Of a stretch of DNA of 64,000 bases, positions 24,662 through 35,949 are shown one piece after another (position 1 is the stretch's first letter; every line of letters begins with the position of its first letter). The stretch covers positions 3,782,001 through 3,846,000 of the forward strand of contig WHVD01000001.1 of the NCBI GenBank assembly GCA_015178975.1. Direction: 5' to 3'. Source of the DNA: Hysterangium stoloniferum. Lineage: Eukaryota > Basidiomycota > Agaricomycetes > Hysterangiales > Hysterangiaceae. Made by a program: the position numbers and the translations under genes. The notes below the pieces were generated by a model, which saw nothing but the letters and a program-made list of their open reading frames with translations, made no database searches and was not told where the DNA came from.

Positions 24662-25748
24662 CCTGCCACCATTGGGCAGATCAGGGAGTATCATTTCAGT
24701 GTTCTTTTCAATATCATAAATAATGGTTTGATTATTTGTGGCTATGAAAACTCTTCCATCGGGAAGTGCAAAACCTTTGATTTAATATCATTACAGCAAG
24801 ATGTAGAATTGGCAACCTTTATTCCCGAGGGAAGAGGCTGTTTGGCATGGCTGGTTCTAATACAGAGACATGGAAAACTGGATGTACTGCACACATGGTA
24901 TTGGGAAGCCAAAGTGTGAATGAATGTGTCTCTGCTTGTGCAATAATCTCATGGACCAAGATACTTTTCAGCAAGCTTTTTTGTGGGTCAGGTTGTCCTA
25001 AAAAACTCAGCTTTGACAAAAGCCTGGTTGCCGACTTTAAAATTGGGTGCCCAAAGATGTTGGTGGTCCACTGACTTCTGGGTGTATGCTTGAGCATCGA
25101 GTATGGACTGCTGAAGGGTGCAGTGAAGTTCATCTAGGTCAGTGACAAACTCCTGAGCACAAGCAGAGGCCAAATCTCATTCTGGATGGACTGCAATGTT
25201 GGGATTGTAGTCTTTGTTTGCAAAGAAAGGGGAGATGCTGGTAGCGGCATGCAGTTATTGTAGGCAAATTCTGCAAGAGGTAGTAGGCCTGACAAATTGT
25301 CCTGTTGGTAGTTGCAATAGATATGAAGATATTGTTCCAATGTTTGATTTACTTCATGTCAAAAAGGACCAGAGATGCCAAAAAGGCCAGAAATGCCCAA
25401 AAGGGCTGAGGATTTCCCAAAGGCCAGAGATGCCTGAAAAGGTTTAGAGCAGACAATGCAATCAAATGAGAGGCATTGGATGGTTGAGAAAAGTTACTGC
25501 TCAATACCCAGAAATCAATGGATTCATAGTGGGTGAGACAGTGGTATCCTATGTATAACAGCCAAGCAACTTGTCTAACTGCTAGTCAAAGGGTGATGTG
25601 ATGTCCAGATTTGTTCCACAAGGGAACCAGATACATAATGTTCCTCAGTGAAGCTGAAGGAACCAGAACATGTCCCAGAAGGGAACCAGAAAGCAAATTG
25701 CAGTTTGGAGTGTATCCAGGTTGGGAAAGCCGACAATGCGTTACTGTA

Positions 25749-25811
25749 CGACCAGAATTCCCGCTGGACTCTGGGCACTAACTTATACACACCTACGCCC
25801 TATACGCACCA
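25749..25811 (-). repeat. Fragment of family-B LTR
   Basis: About 60 bp matching the 3' terminal part of family-B LTRs (compare 28,411-28,480), in minus orientation, embedded in the degraded integrase region. No TSD seen. Probably a rearrangement relic. Confidence 0.55.
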
Positions 25812-27154
25812 AACCTCTCTGCTGATAGACTTGATGAAGTGTATTCACAGATAGTGAAATGGGTCAATTTATCCACTGCTACGAAGATGGCAGAGTGGGA
25901 GTCAGTCCCAGAGGGGGGTAACCTGGTTATAAGATGCATTGAAACAACCTCAAAAAGCCTATGTATGTATGTATGTGGTATGTCAGTGGGTCTGAGTGCT
26001 CCTTGTTGGGCAAAGTGGTTGGCTTTGATCTTCTGAAAAATATCACAGCTGTGGGCATATGCCATACAATCCTGCAGCATCCTTGGCCAAAAAAATCAAT
26101 CCTTCATGGGTAGGAACAACCTGTGCCAACCAGTATGTGCTCCTTCAAACAGATTATTGTGTATCAACTTCAAGATGATGGCCATTATGTTGTTTGGGAT
26201 GCAGATTCAACTTTTCTAGTCCAAATATCAGAAATATAGTAATCCTCCTTTGCCAATGAAGTAATGCAAAGGGATGGCCACTACATTTGGGGAAGTCAAG
26301 TCTGCCACATAATAACTTCTGAAAGCTCAGTCTATCTGATATCCTGTTTGAAATTCCCTCCTCATCAATGTCTATGAGCAGCTGGGGGTGGAGTGAAATG
26401 AACTCTAGCTCATCTACATTATCACACCTGTGGAGTCCCATTCTGCTTTGAGACTTCCTTTCCCATATTCACTGGTTCTACTAGTTCTTGTAGTGTAGTG
26501 AAAACTGCCCTTTCAGCTGGTCTATTCTCCGACAGTTTCTCACCTCTTTTATTGAGCAAGCTCAGCATGATCATGGATAGTTTGTCTCTAAGTGGAGTCA
26601 CTGAATCAGGTGTTTGTGGGAGCCTAGATAGTGTATTGACATTACTGGGGACTCAGTCAGCTCAATTTAAAATTTCAAGGCCAGGGTAAGCAGTGTACAC
26701 TGCCCCCCCATGTGGCTAGTCAATACTTGGTGTTTTTCATATGACCTGGCCCATTGTAGAGCCACATGGTCCATAATGAGGAGTACATGTTCTCCTTCTA
26801 GGAAAGGTTGGAAGTGTACTAGCCCTTCTTTAGCTGCCAATGCTTCTCTTTCCATAGCTGAATAGTTGCACTTCACTTTCTTGATAGTGCATTCCCAATA
26901 AGCAATAATGTGTTCCACTGTAATACAGGTGTTGTCAAACTCATGGGCCCAAGAGTCCATCCATGTAATTTCAAGCCACTTGGTTTTGCAGCAGGTGACA
27001 AATACTGGCACATCTTTCACTTGGTCAAATGCAGATTTAGCTTGAGTGTAGATCTTCATGTCCTTCAAGTCCCATAAGGTCACTTTCTGTACTTGTTGGA
27101 GGCAGCATCCCAAGGCAAAGTCTGGAGCATCTGTATGTACTGTATGTAGACAAT

Positions 27155-28016
27155 TATTATGACTAGAATTCCTGCCAGACTCTGGGCACTAACTTATATG
27201 CACACACACCCTATATGTACTAATTATCAGTTTACCGGAATACCTGCCAGACTCTGGACATCAGACCTGTCCATGTTTGACCTTCATCTTCATGTATCAG
27301 TCACCAGAATACCTGCTGGAACCTGCTCTTGTCTATCTCCAACCCTGTCCCACACACCAGTCACTGGACTCCACTAGGAAAACCTGACAGCTCTCTAACT
27401 GAGCCCCGTTCCCATTATGGCTAAATGACCTGTCACATTTCAGACTCTGCTCCCCCCCCATTCCTGTTTACAGTCTAATGACCTGTCACGTTTCGGACTC
27501 CACTCCATTCTGTTCTGTTCCTAACACCAGACTTGGTGTTTACTTATCTCGTTTCATGTTTGCTAGTTTAGATTTCATTATTACTGGATTTGGTATGTTA
27601 TACATTCCACAGTCTATATAGTCTGGCAGAAGTTGTACATACAATCCAGTCATAAAATCAGCTTAGATTTCCCCCAGTAATCTAATACCTTCTCCGCTCT
27701 AAAACACCTCTTTGAAAATACTGCTTCAACCTCGTCGGGGCCCATGGGCTCTGACTTTCCTATCACTCAACCTCCAACTTATCATCACTCAACCTTCCCT
27801 GACCAATCAGTGACTCTGTGGGTTCCCCACCATTGATCTCCCCAATCCCTGACCTATCAACTATCCCCAGACTCCCCAGGATTCCCATCTGCCTGTCTGA
27901 AATTGGACAACACAATCTCATGAGGGTGCAGCCTATAAGCTGAAGCCAAGTCCTACTGGCTTTCCCACAGGTTTCTCCAGAAACCCTCTGATAAGCTCTG
28001 TGCACGACTCTTAACA
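27155..28016 (-). mobile_element. Solo LTR, family B (copy B3), TSD ACAAT
   Basis: 862 bp in minus orientation, with ACAAT at 27150-27154 and 28017-28021. The outer TG of one end has decayed to TA. It splits the RT region of the degraded Ty3 copy: sequence on either side joins to match 38,780-38,900 of the younger element. Its closest relative in the window is 61,774-62,588, nearly identical over several hundred bases. Confidence 0.85.
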
Positions 28017-28140
28017 ACAATAAGGCATCCCATTAATGGGGTGCCCCAAGACTGGGGCAGAGCTCAGTGCCATTTTAATGTCAATGAAGGCTCATTCCTG
28101 TTTGAAATGCCATATCCAATGTGTTCCCTTGGTAAATAGC

Positions 28141-29505
28141 AGTGTGTTTCAAAGAGAGGAATAGAGCAGAAAATGTAATGAGATTACTGGAGAATCTAAG
28201 CTGATTTTCTCACTGGATTGTATGTACAACATCTGCCAGACTATATAGACTGTGGAATGTATGTCATACCAAATCCAGTAATAATGAAATCCAAACTAGT
28301 AATCATGAAATGAGATACATAAACACCAAATTTGGTGTTAGGAATGGAATGGAGCAGAGCGGAGTCTGAAACGTGACAGGTTGTTAGACCATAATGGGAA
28401 TGGGGCAGGATGTTATGACCGGAAATCCTGCTGGACTCCGGGCACTAACTTATACGCACCCGCACCCTATACGCACACTTTATCAGTTCACTGGAATTCC
28501 CACTGGACTCTGTATGTCAGACTCATCTATGTTCATCTTCGTTACGTTGTGTTTCAGTCACCGGAATCCCACTGGACTCCGTCTCTGTCTATATCTGACC
28601 TCGTCCTGCGTGTCAGTCACCAGACCCCCACTCAGAATACCTGTCATCTCTCTAACAGAGCCCCGTTCCCATTTTAGTCAAATGACCTGTCACAATTTGG
28701 ACTCTGCTCCCGCTCTGTTTCCTGTTATGGTTTATGATTTGTCACTATTCGGACTCCACTCCATTCCATCCCATTCCTAACACCAATTTGGTGTTTACTA
28801 TTCCTGTTTTATGTTTTGCTCATTTTGTTTCATTATTACTGTATTCAGTATGACATTCACTCCACGGTCTATTTAAACTGGCAGATGTTGTATATACAAT
28901 CCAGTCAGAAAATCGGCTTAGATTCCCCCCAGTAATCTAATACATTTTCTGCTCTAAAACCCTACTTGAATTATACTGCTCACACTAGTCGGAGCCCACG
29001 GGCTCCGGCGCATCTATCTCTCTCACCAATCTCAACTCACGACCCACGACTTCCAACCTACGACCCCTTGACCCACGACCCCCACCCAGACTCCCTGGGA
29101 TTCCCGTCCGCCTGTCTGAAATTGGACGACATGATCTAGTGAGGGCACAGCCTATAAGCTGAAGCCAAGTCCTACCGGATATTCCACGGGTTTCTCTGGA
29201 GACCTGCCCTGTACGTATCCTAACACAGGAGCGGAGTCCAAAACATGACAGGTCATTTGACCATAACAGGAACGGGGCTCAGTTAGAGAGCTGACAGGTT
29301 TTCTGAACAGAGTCCAGTGACTGATGTGTGGGACAAGGTCAGGGATAGACAGGGATGACATGTGTGGGGTCCAGGTGGGTATTCCAGTGACGGGTGCATG
29401 AGATAATGAAGGTCAGGCATGGACAGGTCTGATGTACAGGTTCTGGCAGGTATTCCAGTAAACTGATAACTGGTGATTAAAGGGTGTGGGTGTGTATAGG
29501 GTAGA
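28141..29505 (+). mobile_element. Truncated family-B LTR (B4) carrying another LTR
   Basis: Plus-oriented family-B LTR lacking both ends, split into 28,141-28,410 and 29,231-29,505 by a second family-B LTR in the opposite orientation. The two parts join to give the expected LTR order. It lies inside the degraded Ty3 element. Confidence 0.75.
28411..29225 (-). mobile_element. Solo LTR, family B (copy B5) nested in B4, TSD CAGGA
   Basis: 815 bp in minus orientation, beginning TGTTATGACCGG and ending TACGTATCCTAACA as read on the plus strand, with perfect CAGGA duplications at 28406-28410 and 29226-29230. An LTR inserted into a member of its own family, so the two copies differ in age. Confidence 0.88.
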
Positions 29506-30540
29506 CCTGTCCTAGTCTTCCATTGGCCCTGAATTCTTGAATTCTTTTGGTCAGTGTTGAGCTAAGGTGGGGCATAATATTGGGAGGGATATCTGGTCCT
29601 AAATTATTTAGTTGTTTAGATCTTCGGAAGAGCTTCTCTGTGAAGGAACTTCCATTGTTTTCGGACCTGCCAGGATGAAGTTGTCAACACCTTTGCCTTT
29701 TAAGGGAGCCATAGATGGTCTGGAGTTGAGAGCTCATTCCTCTTCCATTTTAGAAAGGCTTTCAATGAAGTAAGCATTTTTCATACTGGCTGATTGCATT
29801 GTCTCCTTTTCAGTGGGTGATCGCAGTTTTTGTGCACATTTGTTAAAATCATGGATTAAACCAATATTTTCTCCTTTCCTGATCATTTGTGGAGCCAAGG
29901 TTAGGTTGTCTAGGAGTATTGCAGCCTTCCCTTTAGAAATGGCCATAGTAGGGGCTGCAAGCACCATCCTGTCATTGTTCTGTAGAATTATACCTTCCAC
30001 TATCCATTCTTCACCCTCTAAATCTCTGGTGTAAATAGGTATCAATATAATGGATTCCAGTTCAATTGTACAATCCTCCAGTGCCCATGCAACCATTTCA
30101 GTGCACACTCCTTTATCCAGTTTGGAGGTTAACTTGGTCAAAGTCATGGGCTCCTCCTCAAAGGGGGCTTTACTAATTAAAAAGGTTAGGGGTGCCCATT
30201 TCTTCAGTGAGCTCATGGGAATGAAATTGGTCTCCCTGGGAAAATCAGTCTGGATCCAACTGGTTGATCTCATAACATTCCAATTTCATAATTGATATGG
30301 AAGTCTTCACCCAGGAGAATTGGTACAGTCATTCCTTGTATGACATAGGTCTCAGTGTTGAATTGCAACAGGGTTCCCTTGTCATCACTAAGGTAAATGG
30401 AGCACCTACTGTTAGCTTTTAGATGTCGTGTCAGTTCTATCCGACTACATGAATGATTATTTTGTGATAATTTTTCATCATACTTGATACTACTGTTATA
30501 ACAAAGATTTAAACCAAATCTCGTCAAATCATCTTAAATT

Positions 30541-32119
30541 ATTTGAAAATAAAAATGACTACAAATGAAACCATCAACGGCTCCTTATACTTTGGGGGAG
30601 GCATAGAGGCATAGAGAATGAAGAGAGTAACGGTAACAGTTTACGCGATGGCACGGGTATACCCACAGGTGCTCACCGGTGCACAACTGTCAACTTGTAT
30701 CGTTACTAAACCCATGCCCATGGACGCATGGGTTGAGCACCATCTGGTCACAGAATGTTACCCCGGGTACTGACGGGTATGTCTATTAATCAACAATAAC
30801 AAAGTCAGTCTAAGGCACATCATAGAATGATGAACTTCTCCCACTTGAATAGCAAGGAATTCTCCAACTGGATCCCCTTAGCGAAGCCTTGATGGGACTC
30901 GAGCCGAATTAACTGTTCTGAACACAAATTAGAGACGATGTTAGTCATATGAAAGAACCTACGAAGCGAAAGGCCACACCGCACAATGACTATTGAGTCG
31001 AGACCAACTGAAGTGCGGCGTCGATCATCCAGAAACCATGCAAGGTCAATGACACCCAGGAAGAGTTCGTTGGCAGGGATGTTGTATACCATAGACAGCT
31101 TTCATGTCCCAGCAGTGGCAGCCCTACACTCTTCTACACACATCATCTGATCCCCACAATTTCCTTCACCAGTACAAACAATGTTTCATCCTGAGGTTGC
31201 TTAACGGATGGAATGAGAACCAGAACAAGAGCGATGTATCCCAAATCATAACGATAGCATTGAATCTTGGGGTGAAAAGTCAGCAGAATATCGTAGTCAA
31301 CAATGAAAGACTTAACATGGTGTGCAAAACTCATACTGGTTTAACGAACTTCATAAGGGCAATGAATAATCTTCAGATCACAGTACAACGTACCTAGATA
31401 ATCCTCGCATGCTTTACCAGCTTGCTCAATCGGCTATTGGTCGTTTTCGGATCGCGAATGACAGTTGTAAAAGTGAAACCCAATACAATTACGAGTGAGG
31501 GCAGTCGACTTCAGTCGGATAAAGAATACACTCTCCTTACATCATTGCAACGGGATGATGTCTTTAATAAATACGTATAAGCTGCTGTCGGCGATATCGC
31601 TGCCAGCCGGCCTAGGTGAACCATATAGTAAAAGCCTCTGCTCCCTAATTTCCCTATTCAACTTGTGCATTATCGAGTCCTTAGGCGCCTTACTTCACTT
31701 TCCTGATGCTGAGAAACGTCAATGTGGAGGAGCTTGACTTCGACGAGAGTTCACACTCCGCATAGGCATACTCAGTACACAGATTTGAGCTGAGGTTGCA
31801 TACACGACACAAGAGCTGACAGATAATTCCAAAGGTAGACTTTCAAGCGTAGAGGATGAGTAATTTGAGTGCAAGTGGTTTGTTGATTCTATGTAGTTGC
31901 GTAACAGTAGACACAAAGACGCTCAAAGCCGCTTTTGGCAGTGTCCGGCGAAAAAAACTTCCGCGACCAATTTTTTTGCGGGAATGCCCGAAAAACCACA
32001 GAATCCCCGCAACACCACAGCCACCAATCAAGACCACCGACACTCCTTACCGCCACGCCACCCACCAGTTTGATGGTGAATGTCTATTCTAGACCGAGTT
32101 CACGTTATATCTAAGCCGT
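30541..32119. other. Gene-free region upstream of kinase-like gene
   Basis: About 1.6 kb with normal base composition and no recognised domain. Several short ORFs on both strands may be relics of a decayed gene, but none shows family motifs. It presumably contains the promoter of the kinase-like gene. Confidence 0.35.
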
Positions 32120-33286
32120 ATGCAGCCACAAAATGCCTTTTCGTCCATAGAAATTGAAGGTTTACTCAAGAAAAACGACCAGAACGTTATGCTGACCTGT
32201 AAAAGAGGCGTATCAATCCCCACCAACCTTTTGTACGACACGTCTCCTAGAGTTCGACCCGATGGGTTTTGGGTCCGTCCTCCATCCAAGTTGCCAGCAC
32301 CTGGTAATGGAACTCTCCACGTCATTGTGAAAGAGCAACTGGGACAAGGACGTGTTGGGACAGTTTATTCTGTAGATATTATATCTCCAGAGGAGAGGCC
32401 CCATATCCCACCTCTGGTGATCAAAGTATCTGACAGGTATCGTTCCGCAAAGTTGGCTCGCGAAGCTTGGTTTTACGAAGAGATGGAACATCTTCAGGGT
32501 GTCTCTATCGGACGCTGCTACGGCTTCTTCCAAGTTGAATTGACCGAAGAATGCGAGGTTCCCAATTGGCGTAAAATTTCTGAAGAGAGCGCGGAAGAAG
32601 CTGACGAGGAGGAAAGGTGTTCTTTAAGAGACTCAGTCTGGTCACGAGAAGATGCTGCAATCGGGGAAGAGGAAGTCGTCTCCTCTTGGCAAGAATATGA
32701 GGATCAAGCAGAGGATCGGAGCAGGAGGCGCGCCCCATTTTTTACCCCATCACGAGAAGATGCTGCAATCGGGGAAGAGGAAGTCGTCTCCTCTTGGCAA
32801 GAATATGAGGATCAAGCAGAGGATCAGAGCACGAGGCGCGCCGCATTTTTTACCCCAGATCCTGCCGCCCATCTTACATTTGTTCGAAAACACCACTTGA
32901 TTTCTGTCCTTGTACTTGAGCAGCTTGGTGATCATCTTCCCGTAGGTGTCACCCTTGAAGGCATAGAGTACGTTTTACAATTATTTGGATACCGTATCAA
33001 CCATCTTATTCGGCTCAGGCAGGACGTCTATGACCTTCACGAGGACTTAGGCATGCTAGGGATTCGGGCCGTAGATGTCCATTGGCGTAATATTCTTGAA
33101 GCATCTGGCACTTCAGAGAAACTAGTCTGCCCCTACCACGGTTACCAGCACAACTGGCGTCTGATTGATTTTGACCTGGCAGATAAGACAGATCTCCAAA
33201 TGAAGCGGGCCGCAGCATCTGCTCATTCTTTCTTGAGAACTATTTTCAGAAACTTAGTCGAAGGAAATATAGTTGATTGGGATTAG
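32120..33286 (+). CDS. Intronless protein-kinase-like protein with internal duplication
   Basis: 388 aa in one open frame, unusual here because its neighbours have many introns. Kinase-like order: glycine loop LGQGRVGTVY (about 74-83), VIK lysine (about 102), hinge-like LVLEQLGDHLP, catalytic-loop variant DVHWRNIL in place of HRDxxxxN, and LIDFDLAD in place of DFG. The HRD Asp-Asn spacing is altered, so activity is uncertain. Between the N- and C-lobes sits an acidic insert made of two tandem 36-aa units encoded by 108-bp repeats (32,643-32,750 and 32,751-32,858), differing at only a handful of bases. Lineage-specific kinase-like genes of this sort are common in Agaricomycetes. Function unknown; it is surrounded by transposon debris yet intact. 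Confidence 0.75.
   Translation: MQPQNAFSSIEIEGLLKKNDQNVMLTCKRGVSIPTNLLYDTSPRVRPDGFWVRPPSKLPAPGNGTLHVIVKEQLGQGRVGTVYSVDIISPEERPHIPPLVIKVSDRYRSAKLAREAWFYEEMEHLQGVSIGRCYGFFQVELTEECEVPNWRKISEESAEEADEEERCSLRDSVWSREDAAIGEEEVVSSWQEYEDQAEDRSRRRAPFFTPSREDAAIGEEEVVSSWQEYEDQAEDQSTRRAAFFTPDPAAHLTFVRKHHLISVLVLEQLGDHLPVGVTLEGIEYVLQLFGYRINHLIRLRQDVYDLHEDLGMLGIRAVDVHWRNILEASGTSEKLVCPYHGYQHNWRLIDFDLADKTDLQMKRAAASAHSFLRTIFRNLVEGNIVDWD
32643..32858 (+). repeat. Tandem 108-bp in-frame duplication
   Basis: Two adjacent 108-bp units starting CACGAGAAGATGC, with about five differences. Each encodes 36 residues containing AAIGEEEVVSSWQEYEDQ. The length is a multiple of three, so the frame is kept. Confidence 0.9.
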
Positions 33287-33598
33287 ACAAATTGATAGAT
33301 AGAGCCAGTTGTATAGGACCCCACCTGAATACTATTGCCTCGGACCTGTTCCGAAGAAGTATCATTTATTTTGATTGTACTTCAATGACTACAACTTGTG
33401 CGTAACATGTCGCACTTTCGTCTGTTGAGTAACTGGTCGAATATAATAAAACACCCATATACTTCTTTGGTCCACTCCTTGTCTGCTCATGAACCTCATC
33501 TCCTGTCATTCAGGAATTTTAAGAGATTGTCATTACTTGATGCAGCACTCAACATGGACTATGTTCAAGGACCTGTTAAAGTGTAGAAAGTGAATGGT

Positions 33599-33990
33599 GT
33601 TAAGACCTGTTCCCAGATCCCGCCTGGAACCTGACTTCTTGCTCCCTGTTAAGCATGGGGCTCATGGGTGGGTCTCCAGGGGAAACCTGCAGAAGTTCTG
33701 GGAAGGACATGGCTTCAGCTTATGTGCTGCACCCTTGCAGATTGTGATGTCCAACTTCAAACAGAGGCAGATGGGAAACCTGTGGGTTCTGAGAATATGC
33801 AAGGGGTAAAAGACAAGTAGAAACTATGTAAGGCACAGATGGAATGGTATCATATGTTGGGATGAAAATACCTTGCTTGGAGAATCTGTCAACAACAACT
33901 AGGATGGTGGAAAAGCCTTCAGAGTCTGGTATATGTTCAATGAAATCCATAGAAATGGAATTCCATGGGTATTCTGGTACTGGGAGTTGT
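33599..33990 (-). pseudogene. LTR-like fragment and Ty3 integrase remnant
   Basis: 33,599-33,800 begins TGTTAAGACC and carries the LTR core block (CATGGCTTCAGCTTATGTGC) shared by families A, B and F. 33,811-33,990 on the minus strand encodes an integrase core piece (MDFIEHIPDSEGF, then ILVVVDRFSK), followed at its upstream end by the start of LTR A1. Fragmentary and non-functional. 33,287-33,598 holds no gene. Confidence 0.6.
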
Positions 33991-34728
33991 TGTTAAGAAC
34001 TGAAAACTGACTGATGTCGGTTGGCCGATAGGGACCAATCGGAAGGACTTGGCTTCAGCTTATGTGCTGTGCCTTTGCAAATGTCCATTGAGTGTCCTTA
34101 AATTTTGGGCAGGCGAAGACTAATCCTAACAAGTTCCTTTTGGTGAGATACCGATCAGGACCGAAGGTTAAGTCGAGTGTCAGGCCAAGGGTCGGTGACC
34201 AAAAGTGGACGAGCACACGTGAAGGCGGATGAGGGGATTCTTAGTACAAGACTGCCAGAGGCGTAAGAGGGTATTCTGAGTTGATATTCTGATTGCCTAG
34301 TAACTACAACTACAGTGGGTTCATATACAAGTATCAGGCATCTAGAAAATACTAACTAGGAGGAGAGCGGAACAGGGTATTGACAATAAGCTTGACTAGG
34401 AATGGGAAGTTTATGATTAGTTCAGAGGCCGAAGAGATAACCAAGAGCGTAATTACGGGAAAAGGAAATAGTTCAAGGGTTACAAGTATATATAGGCATA
34501 TGTGAAACATAGGATAGAATGGATCATCATAATAAAAGGGACATATCAAAAGTTTAACTAGATAGTACGAGTATATTTTGACGTGGGTGTAAACGGAGTT
34601 TGATCACCGTGAAAGCATACATCAGCATTGGGGGCGATGGTTTCCGATGTGGTGACTTGAGTGATAACTTGAATCATCAATAGGTGGTGATAACCTCGGG
34701 GCTGAATGGCTGCGACACAGTCGTAACA
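33991..34728 (+). mobile_element. Solo LTR, family A (copy A1)
   Basis: 738 bp starting TGTTAAGAACTG and ending GACACAGTCGTAACA. Family-A copies also lie at 34,732-46,318 (split), 54,280-55,022 and 57,013-57,758. The left flank is the integrase remnant; the right flank is a second family-A LTR in inverted orientation after only 3 bp, so a TSD cannot be confirmed. Confidence 0.8.
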
Positions 34729-34748
34729 GGTTGTTACGACTGTGTCGC
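34712..34748. repeat. 17-bp perfect inverted repeat at LTR-LTR junction
   Basis: GCGACACAGTCGTAACA at 34712-34728 and its exact reverse complement at 34732-34748 with a 3-bp spacer GGT. It is formed by the 3' ends of two family-A LTRs meeting tail to tail. Confidence 0.9.
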
Positions 34749-35294
34749 AACCCGACAGTCCCTGAGGTTATTGCCGCCTATTGACATTTCAAGTTATTGA
34801 TCAAGTCATCACATCAGAAACCATTGGTTGCCTGATGCTGACATATGCTTTCACGGTGATCAAACCCTGTTTACACCCCTGTCAAGTTATACTCGTACTA
34901 TCTGGTTATGCTTTGATACGTCCCCTTTTTATTATGATGATCCATTCTATTCTATGTTTCACATATGCCCGTACAGTGGCTTCCAAAACTGTCCCAATGT
35001 TTTGGGAATTCTCAATAAATGCTTTATAACCTACCAGATAAATTTTATAAAATAGTGAAATTATTCCCACATATACTTTAGCATACTAGCTTTGATATAC
35101 CCAAATGTTATATAATATAGATGGATATTGGTGCCATAGTGAATATTTAAAAATCACCAATCATTGGGACAGTTTTGCAACCACCCTTTTTGAATTAGAT
35201 ATCTTGTTATTCTAGTACTTTGTATGACATTCCTTAGGCTTTATTACAGCATCAAGTCTTCTGGGCATAGCTTCTATCAGTTTTTGACACTCCT

Positions 35295-35924
35295 TGTGAA
35301 GAGTAGTGAAAGTTCTAACCGTTCTATATACGAAGGATATCGACCGTTTAGGTACGACATTAAGATGTATTGACTGTCGAAGTCTAATACAGAATGAACA
35401 CGTATTGACTACTTAGTTCAATATGGTAGAAGGAAGTAGCTATCTAGAATAAGGTAGAGAGCTAAAACAAAGAAGTAGAATCGACTGTTAAGTGCAATTC
35501 TGAACGACTGCTCGAGAGTAAAGTAGAGTACTAGAGAGTCGAATAATAGAGTAGCGTGGATGTAGTCCATGCGAGTTGAGATAAGGATTGAGTTTCGACT
35601 GGTACAGTTCGAAACTCTGATAGAGTAGATAGCTAAAGCCCGTCTGTGATGGTCAAGATGATACACCAATCACAACTTACAGGACACTAATGGGTGTCTG
35701 GGTAAGTCGTGGTTGTGGTGTAAAAAGTGTCTGAGTTCTAAACTACGGGTGCTAGACTACATAAGTCTGGCGTGTGTGTGCCCACAAGAGTCGATGTACC
35801 ACATACATAGGTCGTCGAACTAATTATAGATATAATAAAAGAGAGAACATAGAAATAATAAAGGAGATATAGTAAGAGCTCATTTGACTATATTTCCTGA
35901 GTGTATTTCGCCGTACCTCTCACA
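35295..35924 (-). repeat. Chromovirus 3' LTR
   Basis: 630 bp, pair of the LTR at 43,998-44,627. Differences from its partner are mostly C/T and G/A changes. A G-rich stretch (CTGGGGGGCAC on the minus strand) lies directly upstream as a polypurine-tract candidate. Confidence 0.92.
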
Positions 35925-35949
35925 GTGCCCCCCAGGTCGAAGAGCTATG

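Larger units (their letters stand above)
21596..24845 (-). pseudogene. Glyoxal oxidase pseudogene (truncated, disrupted)
   Basis: Degenerate copy of the C-terminal half to two thirds of the glyoxal oxidase at 50,171-52,279. Long stretches align by eye, for example 21,600-21,880 with 50,170-50,450, 22,100-22,420 with 50,540-50,830, 23,735-24,060 with 51,030-51,390 and 24,667-24,845 with 51,380-51,560. The frame is broken by substitutions, and the copy is interrupted by a tRNA-like insertion (21,889-22,013) and two solo LTRs (22,924-23,727 and 24,063-24,661). The N-terminal third, including the radical Cys and Tyr, is missing: past about 24,845 the sequence becomes a Ty3 element. It has far fewer CG dinucleotides than the intact copy, as expected of an old methylated sequence. 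Non-functional. Confidence 0.85.
24846..30540 (-). pseudogene. Degraded Ty3/Gypsy element, pol remnants
   Basis: Broken coding sequence on the minus strand, homologous to the chromovirus at 35,295-44,627. From right to left: protease/linker region at 30,530-29,735, an RT-RNase H remnant about 28,140-26,670, and integrase remnants at 26,080-25,790 (zinc-binding CDIFQK, then DLITRLPPS-like core) and 25,340-24,820 ([11 protein letters not shown], then the FHVSVLEP motif). Much of RT is missing. Family-B LTRs interrupt it at 27,155-28,016 and 28,141-29,505. The frame is destroyed by stops and indels and CG dinucleotides are depleted relative to the younger copy. No LTRs of its own were found. Confidence 0.8.

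Noticed and set aside
30820..31737. Gene on either strand between the Ty3 remnant and the kinase-like gene
   Set aside because: Only short frames without motifs; exon chains could not be built.
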